Below are positions 1 through 8,592 of a stretch of DNA of 18,947 nucleotides, in pieces. The notes under the pieces were generated by a model, which saw only the letters and a list, made by a program, of their open reading frames with translations, was not told the DNA's origin and did not search any database. Origin of the DNA: an uncultured Lachnospiraceae bacterium. GTDB lineage: Bacteria > Bacillota > Clostridia > Lachnospirales > Lachnospiraceae. The first letter of the stretch is position 1, and each line of letters starts with the position of its first letter. The stretch is from NCBI GenBank assembly GCA_958405355.1, contig CATYEA010000010.1, forward strand, positions 1-18,947, in the 5' to 3' direction. A program made the translations under genes and the position numbers.

Positions 1-1790
1 GTGATTGTGAAAAACCAACGGCTGAAGCCATTGAGAGATATTTTGATATCGACGCGGCCGAAGTCTATAAAGTATTGGATGACAGTCCGGACAGCCGATA
101 TGTGGTCATGGCAAAGAAGCTGGACTATGATACGGTAAAGGCCTATCAGGACTTTATGAATTCAGAAGAAGAGGCGGACAAAGAGGCCAGCGCCAACGTT
201 AAAGGTATCTGGTTTGAAGAGGAATATCTGCGAAAATATCCTTATGATTCGCTGGCTGCAGCTTTGATCGGATTTACGGTGAGCGGTAATCAGGGAACCT
301 GGGGACTGGAAGGCTATTATAATGATATGCTGAATGGAACCAACGGCCGCGAATATGGTTATCTTTCAGACGAAACAGATTTTGAGAGAACTACTGTAGC
401 AGCAGTGAACGGATATAATGTGGTATCTACGATTGACCTGAATATACAGCGTATCGTGGAAAAATATGTGACCCAGTTGGCTAATGAACGAGGCAGTGAG
501 CATACCGGTGTGATCGTGGCCGACCCGAATACCGGAGAGATTCTGGCAATGGCCGGTTCTCCGACTTTTAATTTGAATTCACCGAGGGATTTAACGGCAT
601 ATTATAGTGAAGAAGAGATTGAAGCTTTAAGCGATGAAGAAGTGGTCAACATTTATAATGATCTCTGGCGAAATTTTTGTGTCAGTGATACTTTTGAAGC
701 CGGTTCTACAGTAAAACCGCTCACGATCGGAGCAGCCCTGGATGAAAATAAGGTTTCTACCGGTGATACTTTCCTGTGTGACGGCGGTGAAGATTTATTT
801 GACGGAACGGGTACCCAGCATATTGCCTGTCATAATGTTTACGGTCATGGGACAACGACACTTCAGGAGGCCATCATGTGGTCATGTAATGATGCTTTGA
901 TGCAGGTTGGCACAAAATTGGGAACTACAGATATGTTAAAATACCATCGCCTGTATGGTTTCGGACAGGCAACAGGTATTGATCTGCCGGGAGAAGCCGG
1001 GGCAGAGAGTCTGATTTTCAATGAAGCTACAATGGGAAGTTTTGAGCTGGCGACAAGTGCTTTTGGTCAGGGCTTCAACCTGACTATGGTCCAGATGGTT
1101 GCTGCCTTTTCTTCAATCGTCAATGGTGGTCATTATTATCAGCCTCATGTCGTCAAAGAGATTACGACCGAGAGCGGCAATGTGGTAAAATCTTTTGATA
1201 AAGTACTTGTGCGCAATACTCTTTCAAAAGAAACTTGTGACTGGCTGATGGAAGCCATGTATCAGACGGTAGCTGATGACGGCGTGAATACGACGGGTAC
1301 AGCGGCCAGAGTGGAAGGTTATACGATCGGCGGAAAAACCGGTACAGCAGAAAAATTGCCGCGTGGTTCGGGAAAATATGTTGTTTCCTTTATCGGATTC
1401 GCACCGGTGGAAGATCCACAGGTTGTTGTGTACGTTGTTATTGATGAGCTGCAGGATAATCAGGAAGACAGCGGTGCGGCCACAAAAATGGCCGGTGACA
1501 TTTTGCGGGAAGTTCTTCCTTATCTTCAGATATTCCCGGCAAACGGTGAAAATACCGAGGGAGGCGAAGGCACCTCAGGAAATTATCAGTGGGGCGCTGC
1601 TCCGGAGACTAATGGGGACGGCACATCGGCGGAAGATGGTGAAACATCCGGCAGCACCGGATCCACAGAAGATTTGGAATCTTTTCTGAGTCAGTGGATC
1701 GATGAAGACGGAGATGGTTATGACGACATTACCGGAGATTACTATTGGGATGATCTGGCTGAATATATGGAGCAGAATGGCATAAACTGA
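1..1790 (+). CDS. Class B penicillin-binding protein (SpoVD/FtsI-like), 5'-truncated by window edge
   Basis: A peptidoglycan D,D-transpeptidase that cross-links stem peptides outside the membrane. The reading frame is open from base 3 to the TGA at 1788-1790, so the N-terminal membrane anchor and part of the dimerisation domain lie outside the window. About 595 codons are visible. The three active-site motifs are intact: STVK (nucleophilic Ser codon at 705), SCN (882) and KTGT (1335). After the transpeptidase domain, about 80 residues form a Gly/Glu/Ser/Thr-rich tail that contains a calcium-loop-like stretch, DEDGDGYDD (1701-1727), and an acidic aromatic end. It is the first of two adjacent class B PBPs; the next starts 44 bases downstream with its own ribosome binding site. 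The position at the head of a dcw cluster fits an FtsI/SpoVD role, but whether it serves vegetative division or spore cortex cannot be told here. Confidence 0.93.
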   Translation, partial: DCEKPTAEAIERYFDIDAAEVYKVLDDSPDSRYVVMAKKLDYDTVKAYQDFMNSEEEADKEASANVKGIWFEEEYLRKYPYDSLAAALIGFTVSGNQGTWGLEGYYNDMLNGTNGREYGYLSDETDFERTTVAAVNGYNVVSTIDLNIQRIVEKYVTQLANERGSEHTGVIVADPNTGEILAMAGSPTFNLNSPRDLTAYYSEEEIEALSDEEVVNIYNDLWRNFCVSDTFEAGSTVKPLTIGAALDENKVSTGDTFLCDGGEDLFDGTGTQHIACHNVYGHGTTTLQEAIMWSCNDALMQVGTKLGTTDMLKYHRLYGFGQATGIDLPGEAGAESLIFNEATMGSFELATSAFGQGFNLTMVQMVAAFSSIVNGGHYYQPHVVKEITTESGNVVKSFDKVLVRNTLSKETCDWLMEAMYQTVADDGVNTTGTAARVEGYTIGGKTGTAEKLPRGSGKYVVSFIGFAPVEDPQVVVYVVIDELQDNQEDSGAATKMAGDILREVLPYLQIFPANGENTEGGEGTSGNYQWGAAPETNGDGTSAEDGETSGSTGSTEDLESFLSQWIDEDGDGYDDITGDYYWDDLAEYMEQNGIN

Positions 1791-1834
1791 GAGGGGCATT
1801 AATATAGTATACTAAATGTCCGTGGAGAGGTTTC

Positions 1835-3592
1835 ATGGAAACAAGAACCTATCAGCGCAGAAAAATGCTTGTTGTTCTGCTGATGATGACACTTTTGCTG
1901 GCAGTGCTTCTTGCCCGTATGTGGTACATCATGGTAAACCGTTCCCAGCACTATAAAGAACGCGCGGATGATCTTCATGAAAGAGAGCGGGTCATCAAAG
2001 CGGAACGGGGAATTATTTACGACAGGAATGGTGTGGCTCTGGCCACGAACCAGTCGGTATGTACGATTTCCGTGATTCATAATCAGATTACGGATCCGGA
2101 GACTGTGATTCAGGTATTGTCTGAGACATTGGAGCTGGATTCGGAAAAGGTTCGGAAACGGGTGGAAAAGGTGTCTTCGATTGAACGTATTCAATCGAAT
2201 GTGCCGAAGGAAACCGGCGATTTGATTCGCAGCTATAAACTGGATGGCGTTATGGTAGATGAGGATTATTCCAGATATTATCCCTATGATGAGCTGGCCG
2301 CGAAGATTATTGGCTTTACCGGCGGTGATAATCAGGGAATCATCGGTCTGGAAGTCATGTATGACGATTATCTTCAGGGTGAAGAAGGCCGGATTCTTAC
2401 AGTGACGGATGTCCGGGGAATTGAAGTGGAAAACAGCGCAGAGACCCGGATAGATCCGGTGATGGGAGAGAGCCTTCATCTGAGTCTGGATTATAACATT
2501 CAATCCTATGTGACCCAGGTGGCCGAGAAAGTGATGAAACAGAAACAGGCAAAAAGTGTTTCCGTTATTCTTATGAATCCGCAGAACGGCGAAATTTACG
2601 CCATGGTCAACGTTCCGGAATTCAATCTGAATGAACCGTTTACCCTGATTCCGTCCATCACAGCCGATGCGGGTGTCAATACCCAGGATCTGCTGAATCA
2701 AATGTGGCGTAACGGCTGCATTAATGATACATATGAGCCGGGTTCCACATTTAAAATCATTACGGCCACATCGGCTTTGGAAAAAAATGTGGTGACCTTA
2801 AATGATACATTTTCATGTCCGGGATTCCGGATTGTGGCAGACCGGAAAATCCGCTGCCATAAAACCGGAGGTCATGGGAGTGAGACATTTACAGAAGGAT
2901 TTATGAATTCCTGTAATCCCGTATTCATGGATGTCGGGGCCCGGGTGGGCATTGAAGGACTTTATGAATATTTTGGAAAATTGGGACTTTTTGAGAAAAC
3001 CGGGGTGGATCTTCCTGGAGAAGCTACTTCGATCATGCATAAAATAGAAAATGTCGGAGCCGTGGAATTGGCGACCATATCCTTTGGTCAGTCCTTCCAG
3101 ATCACACCGCTGCAGCTCCTTAGGGCCGTGAGCGCTGTTATCAACGGCGGTAATCTGGTAACGCCCCATTTGGGAATGTATACGACGGATGCCGCGGGAA
3201 ACCAGAAGACGGTATTTGACTATCCGATAGAAAGCGGAGCCATCAGTCAGGAGACATCAGAGACGATGAAAGAACTTTTAGGATTGGTCGTTTCGGAAGG
3301 TACCGGAAAGAACGGCCAGGTGGCTGGATACTCTGTGGGTGGAAAGACGGCAACGTCTCAGAAGCTGCCCCGGGGATCAGGAAAATATATTGCTTCCTTT
3401 ATAGGATTTTCGCCGGTGGAAAATCCTCAGATCATTGGAATTATTCTGATTGATGAACCGGTGGGAACCTACTATGGCGGTACAATTGCGGCGCCGGTAA
3501 TGAGTGAGATTTATCAGATGGTGCTGCCTTATCTGTTTCCTGAGGATAAACAGGAGGAAACACAGGAAGAAACAGGGGACGATTTGCCCTGA
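1835..3592 (+). CDS. Second class B penicillin-binding protein (FtsI/SpoVD family), KTAT variant
   Basis: A membrane-anchored transpeptidase of septal or spore wall synthesis, 585 residues, a normal length for the family. A basic N-terminus is followed by one membrane segment at about residues 11-32. The dimerisation domain starts with ERGIIYDRNG near residue 58, and the transpeptidase domain covers roughly 235-560. Catalytic motifs seen are STFK (Ser304), SCN (Ser359-Asn361) and KTAT (Lys504). The last has Ala where almost all PBPs have Gly (KTG). The C-terminal tail is short and acidic (PEDKQEETQEETGDD). The ATG at 1835 is preceded by TGGAGAGG at 1823-1830. It lies between another class B PBP and mraY in one direction and is probably co-transcribed with the PBP upstream. 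Confidence 0.93.
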   Translation: METRTYQRRKMLVVLLMMTLLLAVLLARMWYIMVNRSQHYKERADDLHERERVIKAERGIIYDRNGVALATNQSVCTISVIHNQITDPETVIQVLSETLELDSEKVRKRVEKVSSIERIQSNVPKETGDLIRSYKLDGVMVDEDYSRYYPYDELAAKIIGFTGGDNQGIIGLEVMYDDYLQGEEGRILTVTDVRGIEVENSAETRIDPVMGESLHLSLDYNIQSYVTQVAEKVMKQKQAKSVSVILMNPQNGEIYAMVNVPEFNLNEPFTLIPSITADAGVNTQDLLNQMWRNGCINDTYEPGSTFKIITATSALEKNVVTLNDTFSCPGFRIVADRKIRCHKTGGHGSETFTEGFMNSCNPVFMDVGARVGIEGLYEYFGKLGLFEKTGVDLPGEATSIMHKIENVGAVELATISFGQSFQITPLQLLRAVSAVINGGNLVTPHLGMYTTDAAGNQKTVFDYPIESGAISQETSETMKELLGLVVSEGTGKNGQVAGYSVGGKTATSQKLPRGSGKYIASFIGFSPVENPQIIGIILIDEPVGTYYGGTIAAPVMSEIYQMVLPYLFPEDKQEETQEETGDDLP

Positions 3593-3597
3593 GGTAC

Positions 3598-3626
3598 TTT
3601 ACAAGGCAACGGTAAGGTATTATAAT
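3598..3626 (+). promoter_or_regulatory. Sigma-A type promoter for mraY and downstream dcw genes
   Basis: TTTACA at 3598-3603 and a perfect TATAAT at 3621-3626 are separated by exactly 17 bases. This is one mismatch from the housekeeping consensus. It sits just after the stop codon of the second PBP and about 45 bases before the mraY ATG, so it would let mraY-murD-ftsW be transcribed independently of the PBP genes. Confidence 0.65.
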
Positions 3627-3672
3627 TCTTAATTTGGACAGAATACGAAAGAATTCAACGAGAGGTGTAATT

Positions 3673-4644
3673 ATGAAATATACAATTGTGTTACCGGCAA
3701 TTATTGCTTTTGTGATCAGTGCACTGCTGTGCCCTGTAGTTATTCCATTTCTTCAAAAATTAAAATTTGGACAGTTTATCCGGGATGAGGGACCAGCGGC
3801 CCATCAGAAAAAATCCGGAACGCCGACCATGGGCGGTGTGATTTTTATTGTCAGTGTGATCATCACTTCCCTGTTTTACATGAAGGACTATCCGGCAATC
3901 ATTCCAGTGGCTTTTTCGACGCTGGGATTTGGTATTATCGGATTTATGGATGACTATATTAAAGTGGTAAAAAAACGGAATCTTGGTCTGACTCCGCTTC
4001 AGAAGATGGCCGGCCAGTTTATTATCACAGGAATTTTTATTTATTATATGATGAATTTCACCGATGTAGGGACGGGAATTCTTATACCGTTCAGCGGCGG
4101 TTTTGAAAATGGTTTATATATTCATCTGCCTTGGTGGATGTTTATTGTCTTTATGTTTATTGTATTTTTGGGAACAACGAATGGAACAAACTTTACGGAT
4201 GGTCTGGACGGTCTGCTCTCCAGTGTTACTGTGCTGGTGGCCGTCTTCCTTACAGTTGTTGCCATTGGCACGAACAGCGGACTGTCACCGATTACTTCAG
4301 CGGTGGCCGGCAGTCTGTTGGGCTTTTTATTATTTAATGTATATCCGGCGAGAGTCTTTATGGGAGATACAGGGTCTCTGGCCCTGGGTGGATTTGTGGC
4401 TGCCACAGCCAGTATGATGAATATGCAGTTATTCATTCTAATCTTTGGATTGATTTATCTGGTGGAGGTTGTCTCTGTTATCATTCAGGTGGCCTATTTT
4501 AAAAAGACCGGAGGAAAACGTTTCTTTAAAATGGCACCGATTCATCATCACTTTGAATTGTGCGGATGGCCGGAAACAAAAGTAGTTGCTGTATTTTCCA
4601 TCGTGACAGCGGTATTATGTCTTGTTGGCTTTTTAGCACTATGA
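3673..4644 (+). CDS. mraY: Phospho-N-acetylmuramoyl-pentapeptide transferase MraY
   Basis: An integral membrane enzyme that transfers phospho-MurNAc-pentapeptide from UDP to undecaprenyl phosphate, forming lipid I. The protein is 323 residues and strongly hydrophobic, with about ten membrane segments. Family motifs are all visible: the HQKKSGTPTMGG loop near the N-terminus, the Asp pair in GFMDDYIKV, TNGTNFTDGLDGL, the PARVFMGDTGSLALGG loop and the histidine-rich MAPIHHHFE loop. I choose the ATG at 3673 because GAGAGGTG lies just upstream and the protein then begins with the usual hydrophobic helix. The upstream in-frame TTG at 3634 would add 13 unlikely residues. murD follows 40 bases later. 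Confidence 0.97.
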   Translation: MKYTIVLPAIIAFVISALLCPVVIPFLQKLKFGQFIRDEGPAAHQKKSGTPTMGGVIFIVSVIITSLFYMKDYPAIIPVAFSTLGFGIIGFMDDYIKVVKKRNLGLTPLQKMAGQFIITGIFIYYMMNFTDVGTGILIPFSGGFENGLYIHLPWWMFIVFMFIVFLGTTNGTNFTDGLDGLLSSVTVLVAVFLTVVAIGTNSGLSPITSAVAGSLLGFLLFNVYPARVFMGDTGSLALGGFVAATASMMNMQLFILIFGLIYLVEVVSVIIQVAYFKKTGGKRFFKMAPIHHHFELCGWPETKVVAVFSIVTAVLCLVGFLAL

Positions 4645-4684
4645 TCAAAAAAATAAGATTGGGATAAACAGGAGGGAAATACAT

Positions 4685-6046
4685 ATGGATTTGAAAAATA
4701 AAACAGTGCTGGTCGTCGGCACAGGGATCAGTGGTATAGGTGCGGCCGGGCTGCTTATGAAAACAGACGCGGATCTGATTCTTTATGATGGAAACACGAA
4801 CCTTACAGCAGAGGGAATCCAGGCAAAACTTCCTGACAAGAAAGATATTAAGATTATTATTGGCGACCTGACGGATGAAGTGATTCATACGTTGGATATC
4901 GCTGTTTTGAGCCCGGGAGTTCCGACAGACGTGGACTTTGTCAACCGTATGCGGGACGCAGGGGTTCTCATCTGGGGAGAACTGGAGCTGGCCGATCAGT
5001 TTGCAAAAGGAACTGTTCTGGCAATCACCGGAACCAATGGGAAGACAACAACGACGACCCTGGTGGGAGAAATACTGAAAAACTATTATAAAGAAGTTTT
5101 TGTAGTAGGAAATATTGGTACGGCCTACACCGGTGCGGCTTTGGATACAACAGATCATTCTTATGTGGTGGCAGAGACTTCCAGTTTCCAGTTGGAGACA
5201 GTCGATGAATTTCATCCAAAAGTAAGTGCTATTTTGAATCTGACACCGGATCATCTGAATCGTCATCATACGATGGAAGGCTATGTCAATGCTAAGAAAA
5301 ATATTATGAAAAATCAGACGGCAGAAGATTTTGTCATTCTTAACTATGATGACCCGCTGACAAAGGCCATTGGGGAGACGGCAGTACCTCAGGTCATTTA
5401 TTTTTCCAGCACCCAGGTCCTTTCGGAAGGCTATTATTTCCATGACCGCAAGATTTATTATGCTAAAGACGGTGAAGTCGAAGTGATCTGCAGTGCCAGT
5501 GGATTAAAGATTCTCGGACTTCACAATATGGAAAATATTATGGCTGCCGTAGCTATGGCCCGCTGTGTGGGTGTACCGATGGAAAAGATCCGGGAAACGA
5601 TCACAACCTTTATGGGTGTGGAACACCGAATTGAGTATGTGACGGAAAAACAGGGTGTCTCCTATTATAATGATTCTAAAGGAACAAATCCGGATGCGGC
5701 GATTAAAGCGGTTCAGGCGATGGTTCGTCCGACGATTTTGATCGGCGGAGGCTATGATAAACAGAGTACTTATGATGAATGGATTGAGGCGTTTGACGGC
5801 AAGGTGCGGTATCTCGTACTGCTTGGCGAGACAGCGAATAAGATTGCTGAATGTGCCCGCCGTCATGGATTTGAAAATATTATTATGACGGAAAGTCTGG
5901 AGGATGCGGTAAAAGTCTGTTCCCAGAAAGCTGAGAGCGGTGATGCGGTACTTCTTTCACCGGCCTGTGCAAGCTGGGATATGTTTAAGAGTTATGAGGA
6001 ACGGGGACGTATATTTAAGGAACTGGTTCACAAGCTGGCAGATTGA
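4685..6046 (+). CDS. murD: UDP-N-acetylmuramoyl-L-alanine:D-glutamate ligase MurD
   Basis: A cytoplasmic ATP-dependent ligase that adds D-glutamate to UDP-MurNAc-L-Ala. The 453 residues match the family length. The N-terminal UDP-binding domain opens with VLVVGTGISGIG, the central ATPase has the P-loop GTNGKTTT (Lys120), followed by the Mur ligase signatures TPDHLNRH, HNMENIMAA and EHRIEYV and the C-terminal YNDSKGTNPDA. The ATG follows a strong AGGAGGG. It sits between mraY and ftsW in the standard dcw order. Nothing in it is unusual. Confidence 0.97.
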   Translation: MDLKNKTVLVVGTGISGIGAAGLLMKTDADLILYDGNTNLTAEGIQAKLPDKKDIKIIIGDLTDEVIHTLDIAVLSPGVPTDVDFVNRMRDAGVLIWGELELADQFAKGTVLAITGTNGKTTTTTLVGEILKNYYKEVFVVGNIGTAYTGAALDTTDHSYVVAETSSFQLETVDEFHPKVSAILNLTPDHLNRHHTMEGYVNAKKNIMKNQTAEDFVILNYDDPLTKAIGETAVPQVIYFSSTQVLSEGYYFHDRKIYYAKDGEVEVICSASGLKILGLHNMENIMAAVAMARCVGVPMEKIRETITTFMGVEHRIEYVTEKQGVSYYNDSKGTNPDAAIKAVQAMVRPTILIGGGYDKQSTYDEWIEAFDGKVRYLVLLGETANKIAECARRHGFENIIMTESLEDAVKVCSQKAESGDAVLLSPACASWDMFKSYEERGRIFKELVHKLAD

Positions 6047-6098
6047 GTCTGAAATGGACTGGCGGATTGAGACTTGAGAAAGAATAGAGGTGTTTTTG

Positions 6099-7235
6099 GT
6101 GGCACGGGAAGTGACAGCAATGGATGGAAAAAAGAATAGAACCCGGACGAAAACAGAGAAATATTTTGACTATAGTCTCTTGTTTATCGTTGTCTTTTTG
6201 GTATGTTTCGGACTTGTGATGATTTTCAGTACCAGTGCCTATAATTCACAGATTGAAAATAGTGGTGACTCTTTTTATTATCTGAGACGTCAGTGTATGT
6301 TTGCAGCCCTCGGGTTGGCCGGAATGACAGTCATCAGCAGTATTCCCTATCATTTTTGGAAACGATTTACGCTGCCGGCTTATGCGATCATCAATATTCT
6401 TCTGGCGGTGGTTCTTCTCTATGGTGTAGCCAGTCATGGACAGCGTCGATGGATTCAGATCGGGCCGATTCAATTTCAGCCGTCAGAAGTGGCCAAGGCT
6501 GTATTGATCATTTTCCTGGCCCATGTGGCGAGTAACGGAGTTAAACAGTTGAAAAACTGGAAAGGTGTGGTCAAGTGTTTTGCCTTGATTCTTCCGATGG
6601 TCATTCTTGTCACCGTTTCTAACTTAAGTACAGGAATTATTATGCTGGGGATGTCATTTATTATTATTTTTGTGGCAAGCAACCAGTATAAAATATTTGC
6701 CGGTGTTGTCGGCGCCGGAGTGGCACTGATGTTTATTTTCCTGCAAGTGGCGGCCTATCGTATGGACCGTATTGAAGCGTGGCTTCATGTGGAAACGTCA
6801 GATTCCGCCTATCAGACCCGTCAGGCCCTTTATGCGATCGGCTCCGGAGGCGTTTTTGGAAAAGGCCTTGGACGGAGTATTCAAAAGCTTTCCTATGTCC
6901 CGGAGGCTCACAATGATATGATTTTCTCGATCATCTGTGAAGAATTGGGTCTGTTTGGGGCGATTGCCATTATTTTGTTATTTATTTTATTACTTTGGCG
7001 TTGTATGATTATTGCGAATAATGCGCCGGATCTGTACGGGGCATTGATTGTTATCGGTGTTATGGCTCAGATTGGCCTGCAGGTTATTATCAATATCGGC
7101 GTTGTTACCAATACACTGCCAAATACGGGAATTCCGCTGCCTTTCATCAGTTATGGCGGAACCTCTGTAAGCTTTTTGCTCTGCGAGGTCGGCTTGGTAT
7201 TAAGCGTCTCGCGCAGTATTAAATTTAAACGATAG
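6099..7235 (+). CDS. ftsW: SEDS-family peptidoglycan glycosyltransferase FtsW/SpoVE
   Basis: A polytopic membrane glycan polymerase that works with a class B PBP and uses lipid II. About 378 residues with roughly ten membrane segments. SEDS hallmarks are GQRRWIQIGPIQFQPSEVAK after the fourth segment, the extracellular PEAHNDMIFS loop carrying the essential Asp (Asp273 from this start), and LPNTGIPLPFISYGGTS near the end. The start is uncertain: GTG at 6090, TTG at 6096, GTG at 6099 and ATG at 6120 are all in frame. I prefer 6099 because AGAGG at 6086-6090 lies eight bases before it. Its place after murD matches both ftsW and the Bacillus sporulation paralogue spoVE, and sequence alone does not separate these. 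Confidence 0.93.
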   Translation: MAREVTAMDGKKNRTRTKTEKYFDYSLLFIVVFLVCFGLVMIFSTSAYNSQIENSGDSFYYLRRQCMFAALGLAGMTVISSIPYHFWKRFTLPAYAIINILLAVVLLYGVASHGQRRWIQIGPIQFQPSEVAKAVLIIFLAHVASNGVKQLKNWKGVVKCFALILPMVILVTVSNLSTGIIMLGMSFIIIFVASNQYKIFAGVVGAGVALMFIFLQVAAYRMDRIEAWLHVETSDSAYQTRQALYAIGSGGVFGKGLGRSIQKLSYVPEAHNDMIFSIICEELGLFGAIAIILLFILLLWRCMIIANNAPDLYGALIVIGVMAQIGLQVIINIGVVTNTLPNTGIPLPFISYGGTSVSFLLCEVGLVLSVSRSIKFKR

Positions 7236-7244
7236 CAGGAACAT

Positions 7245-7276
7245 TTGAAAGACTTCCGCATAGAATGTGTTATAGT
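7245..7276 (+). promoter_or_regulatory. Weak candidate promoter ahead of murA
   Basis: An extended -10 (TGTTATAGT, with TATAGT at 7271-7276) lies upstream of the murA ribosome binding site. TTGAAA at 7245-7250 is 20 bases away, longer than normal, so any activity would depend mainly on the extended -10. Confidence 0.3.
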
Positions 7277-7297
7277 CTGTGTTCGGAGGTAATCAAT

Positions 7298-8581
7298 GTG
7301 TCATCCTATCTAATATCTGGCGGCCGGCCGCTTCAGGGGCAGCTTTCTGTCCATGGTTCTAAAAATGCGGCGCTGCCTATCATTGCCGCATCTCTTTTAC
7401 ATCAGGGAGTGACAGTTATCCGGGGGTGTCCGGATATTCTGGATGTAAGGTATATGTTGGAAATTCTGCGCAGTATTGGGTGCGAGGCTGCCTTTCAGGA
7501 TGGGGAGCTTCGTATTGATGCGTCAGAGATCAGTCTGGAGAATCTTTCCAGAGAATGCATTGGAAAAATGCGTTCTTCCATTTTGCTGTTGGGCGCTATG
7601 CTTGGACGATGCCACAGTATGGTATTGGATTATCCCGGAGGCTGTACGATTGGTGCCCGTCCTGTGGATATCCATTTGAGAGCTTTGGAGCAGATGGGCG
7701 TACATATTGAGGAACAGGATGAAGCGATTCATTGTGAGACCAGGGGGCTTTCCGGGACACGGATCGTGCTTCCCTATCCAAGTGTCGGTGCTACGGAGAA
7801 TCTGATGATGGCCGGTGCCATGGCAGAAGGAATCACATGGATACAGAATGCGGCAAAGGAACCGGAGGTCGTTGACCTGGCCGGCTTTCTTGAAGCAATG
7901 GGCGTTGCCGTGTATGGTGCCGGGACAGAACGGATCGGCATTTTAGGAAAATGTTCATTGAGAGATACAGAATATACGGTTATGACTGACCGGATCGTCG
8001 CCGGAACATATCTGTTGGCTGCAGCCGGAACCGGCGGTGAAATTGAACTTTTTAATGCGGAAGAGAAGGATATTCACTGTCTTCTGCATATATGTGAAGC
8101 TATGGGCTGTGAGGTCCGGATGACGGATCAAGGGGTTTTTCTTAAATCGGCCCGAAGGCTTTTTGCAATTGAGGATATTCATACCCAACCATTTCCGGGC
8201 TTCCCGACGGATATGCAGTCTCAGTTGATGGCAGTGCTTGCCACAGCCAGGGGTGAGACAACAATTTATGAGCATATTTTTGAAAACCGTTTTCGGACAG
8301 CGGAAGAACTTGGAAAAATGGGGGCGGATATACAAATAAAAAATAACAGGGCTGTGATTCACGGAGTTGCGAAATTAAGAGGCTGCCATGTATCTGCAAG
8401 AGATTTAAGGGGCGGCGCAGCGCTGATAATTGCGGGCCTGATGGCGGAAGGTGATACTATCGTCGAGAACTCCATCTTTGTAGAGCGTGGTTATCAGGAT
8501 ATATGCAAAGATTTGACACAGCTTGGTGCAAGAATTGAACATTGCAGGGATGCCCGTGAGGGCAGGATTATGGGAAAATAG
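7298..8581 (+). CDS. murA: UDP-N-acetylglucosamine 1-carboxyvinyltransferase MurA
   Basis: Catalyses the first committed step of peptidoglycan synthesis, moving enolpyruvate from PEP to UDP-GlcNAc in the cytoplasm. The protein has 427 residues, the usual size. The substrate-binding Lys-Asn pair is in GSKNAALP, and the loop PGGCTIGARPVD holds the catalytic Cys116, the residue fosfomycin modifies in this family. RGGAALIIAGLMAEG is the C-terminal signature. I choose GTG 7298 because GGAGG (7285-7289) is eight bases upstream; the in-frame ATG at 7265 precedes that site and would add 11 odd residues. In B. subtilis murG and murB occupy this interval, so murA here is a different arrangement. Firmicutes often have two MurA paralogues, and this may be either. 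Confidence 0.95.
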   Translation: MSSYLISGGRPLQGQLSVHGSKNAALPIIAASLLHQGVTVIRGCPDILDVRYMLEILRSIGCEAAFQDGELRIDASEISLENLSRECIGKMRSSILLLGAMLGRCHSMVLDYPGGCTIGARPVDIHLRALEQMGVHIEEQDEAIHCETRGLSGTRIVLPYPSVGATENLMMAGAMAEGITWIQNAAKEPEVVDLAGFLEAMGVAVYGAGTERIGILGKCSLRDTEYTVMTDRIVAGTYLLAAAGTGGEIELFNAEEKDIHCLLHICEAMGCEVRMTDQGVFLKSARRLFAIEDIHTQPFPGFPTDMQSQLMAVLATARGETTIYEHIFENRFRTAEELGKMGADIQIKNNRAVIHGVAKLRGCHVSARDLRGGAALIIAGLMAEGDTIVENSIFVERGYQDICKDLTQLGARIEHCRDAREGRIMGK

Positions 8582-8592
8582 GTGGATATACC

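Noticed and set aside
1801..1820. Possible promoter (TATACT) before the second PBP
   Set aside because: No -35 element at a sensible distance; the region is a short AT-rich intergenic link.
1799..2701. Long minus-strand ORF (300 codons) opposite the second PBP
   Set aside because: It is fully overlapped by a PBP with intact motifs, its translation is His/Asn/Ile-rich with no recognisable domain, and it has no ribosome site; it is an antisense shadow. The minus-strand frame at 4526-5443 was rejected for the same reasons.
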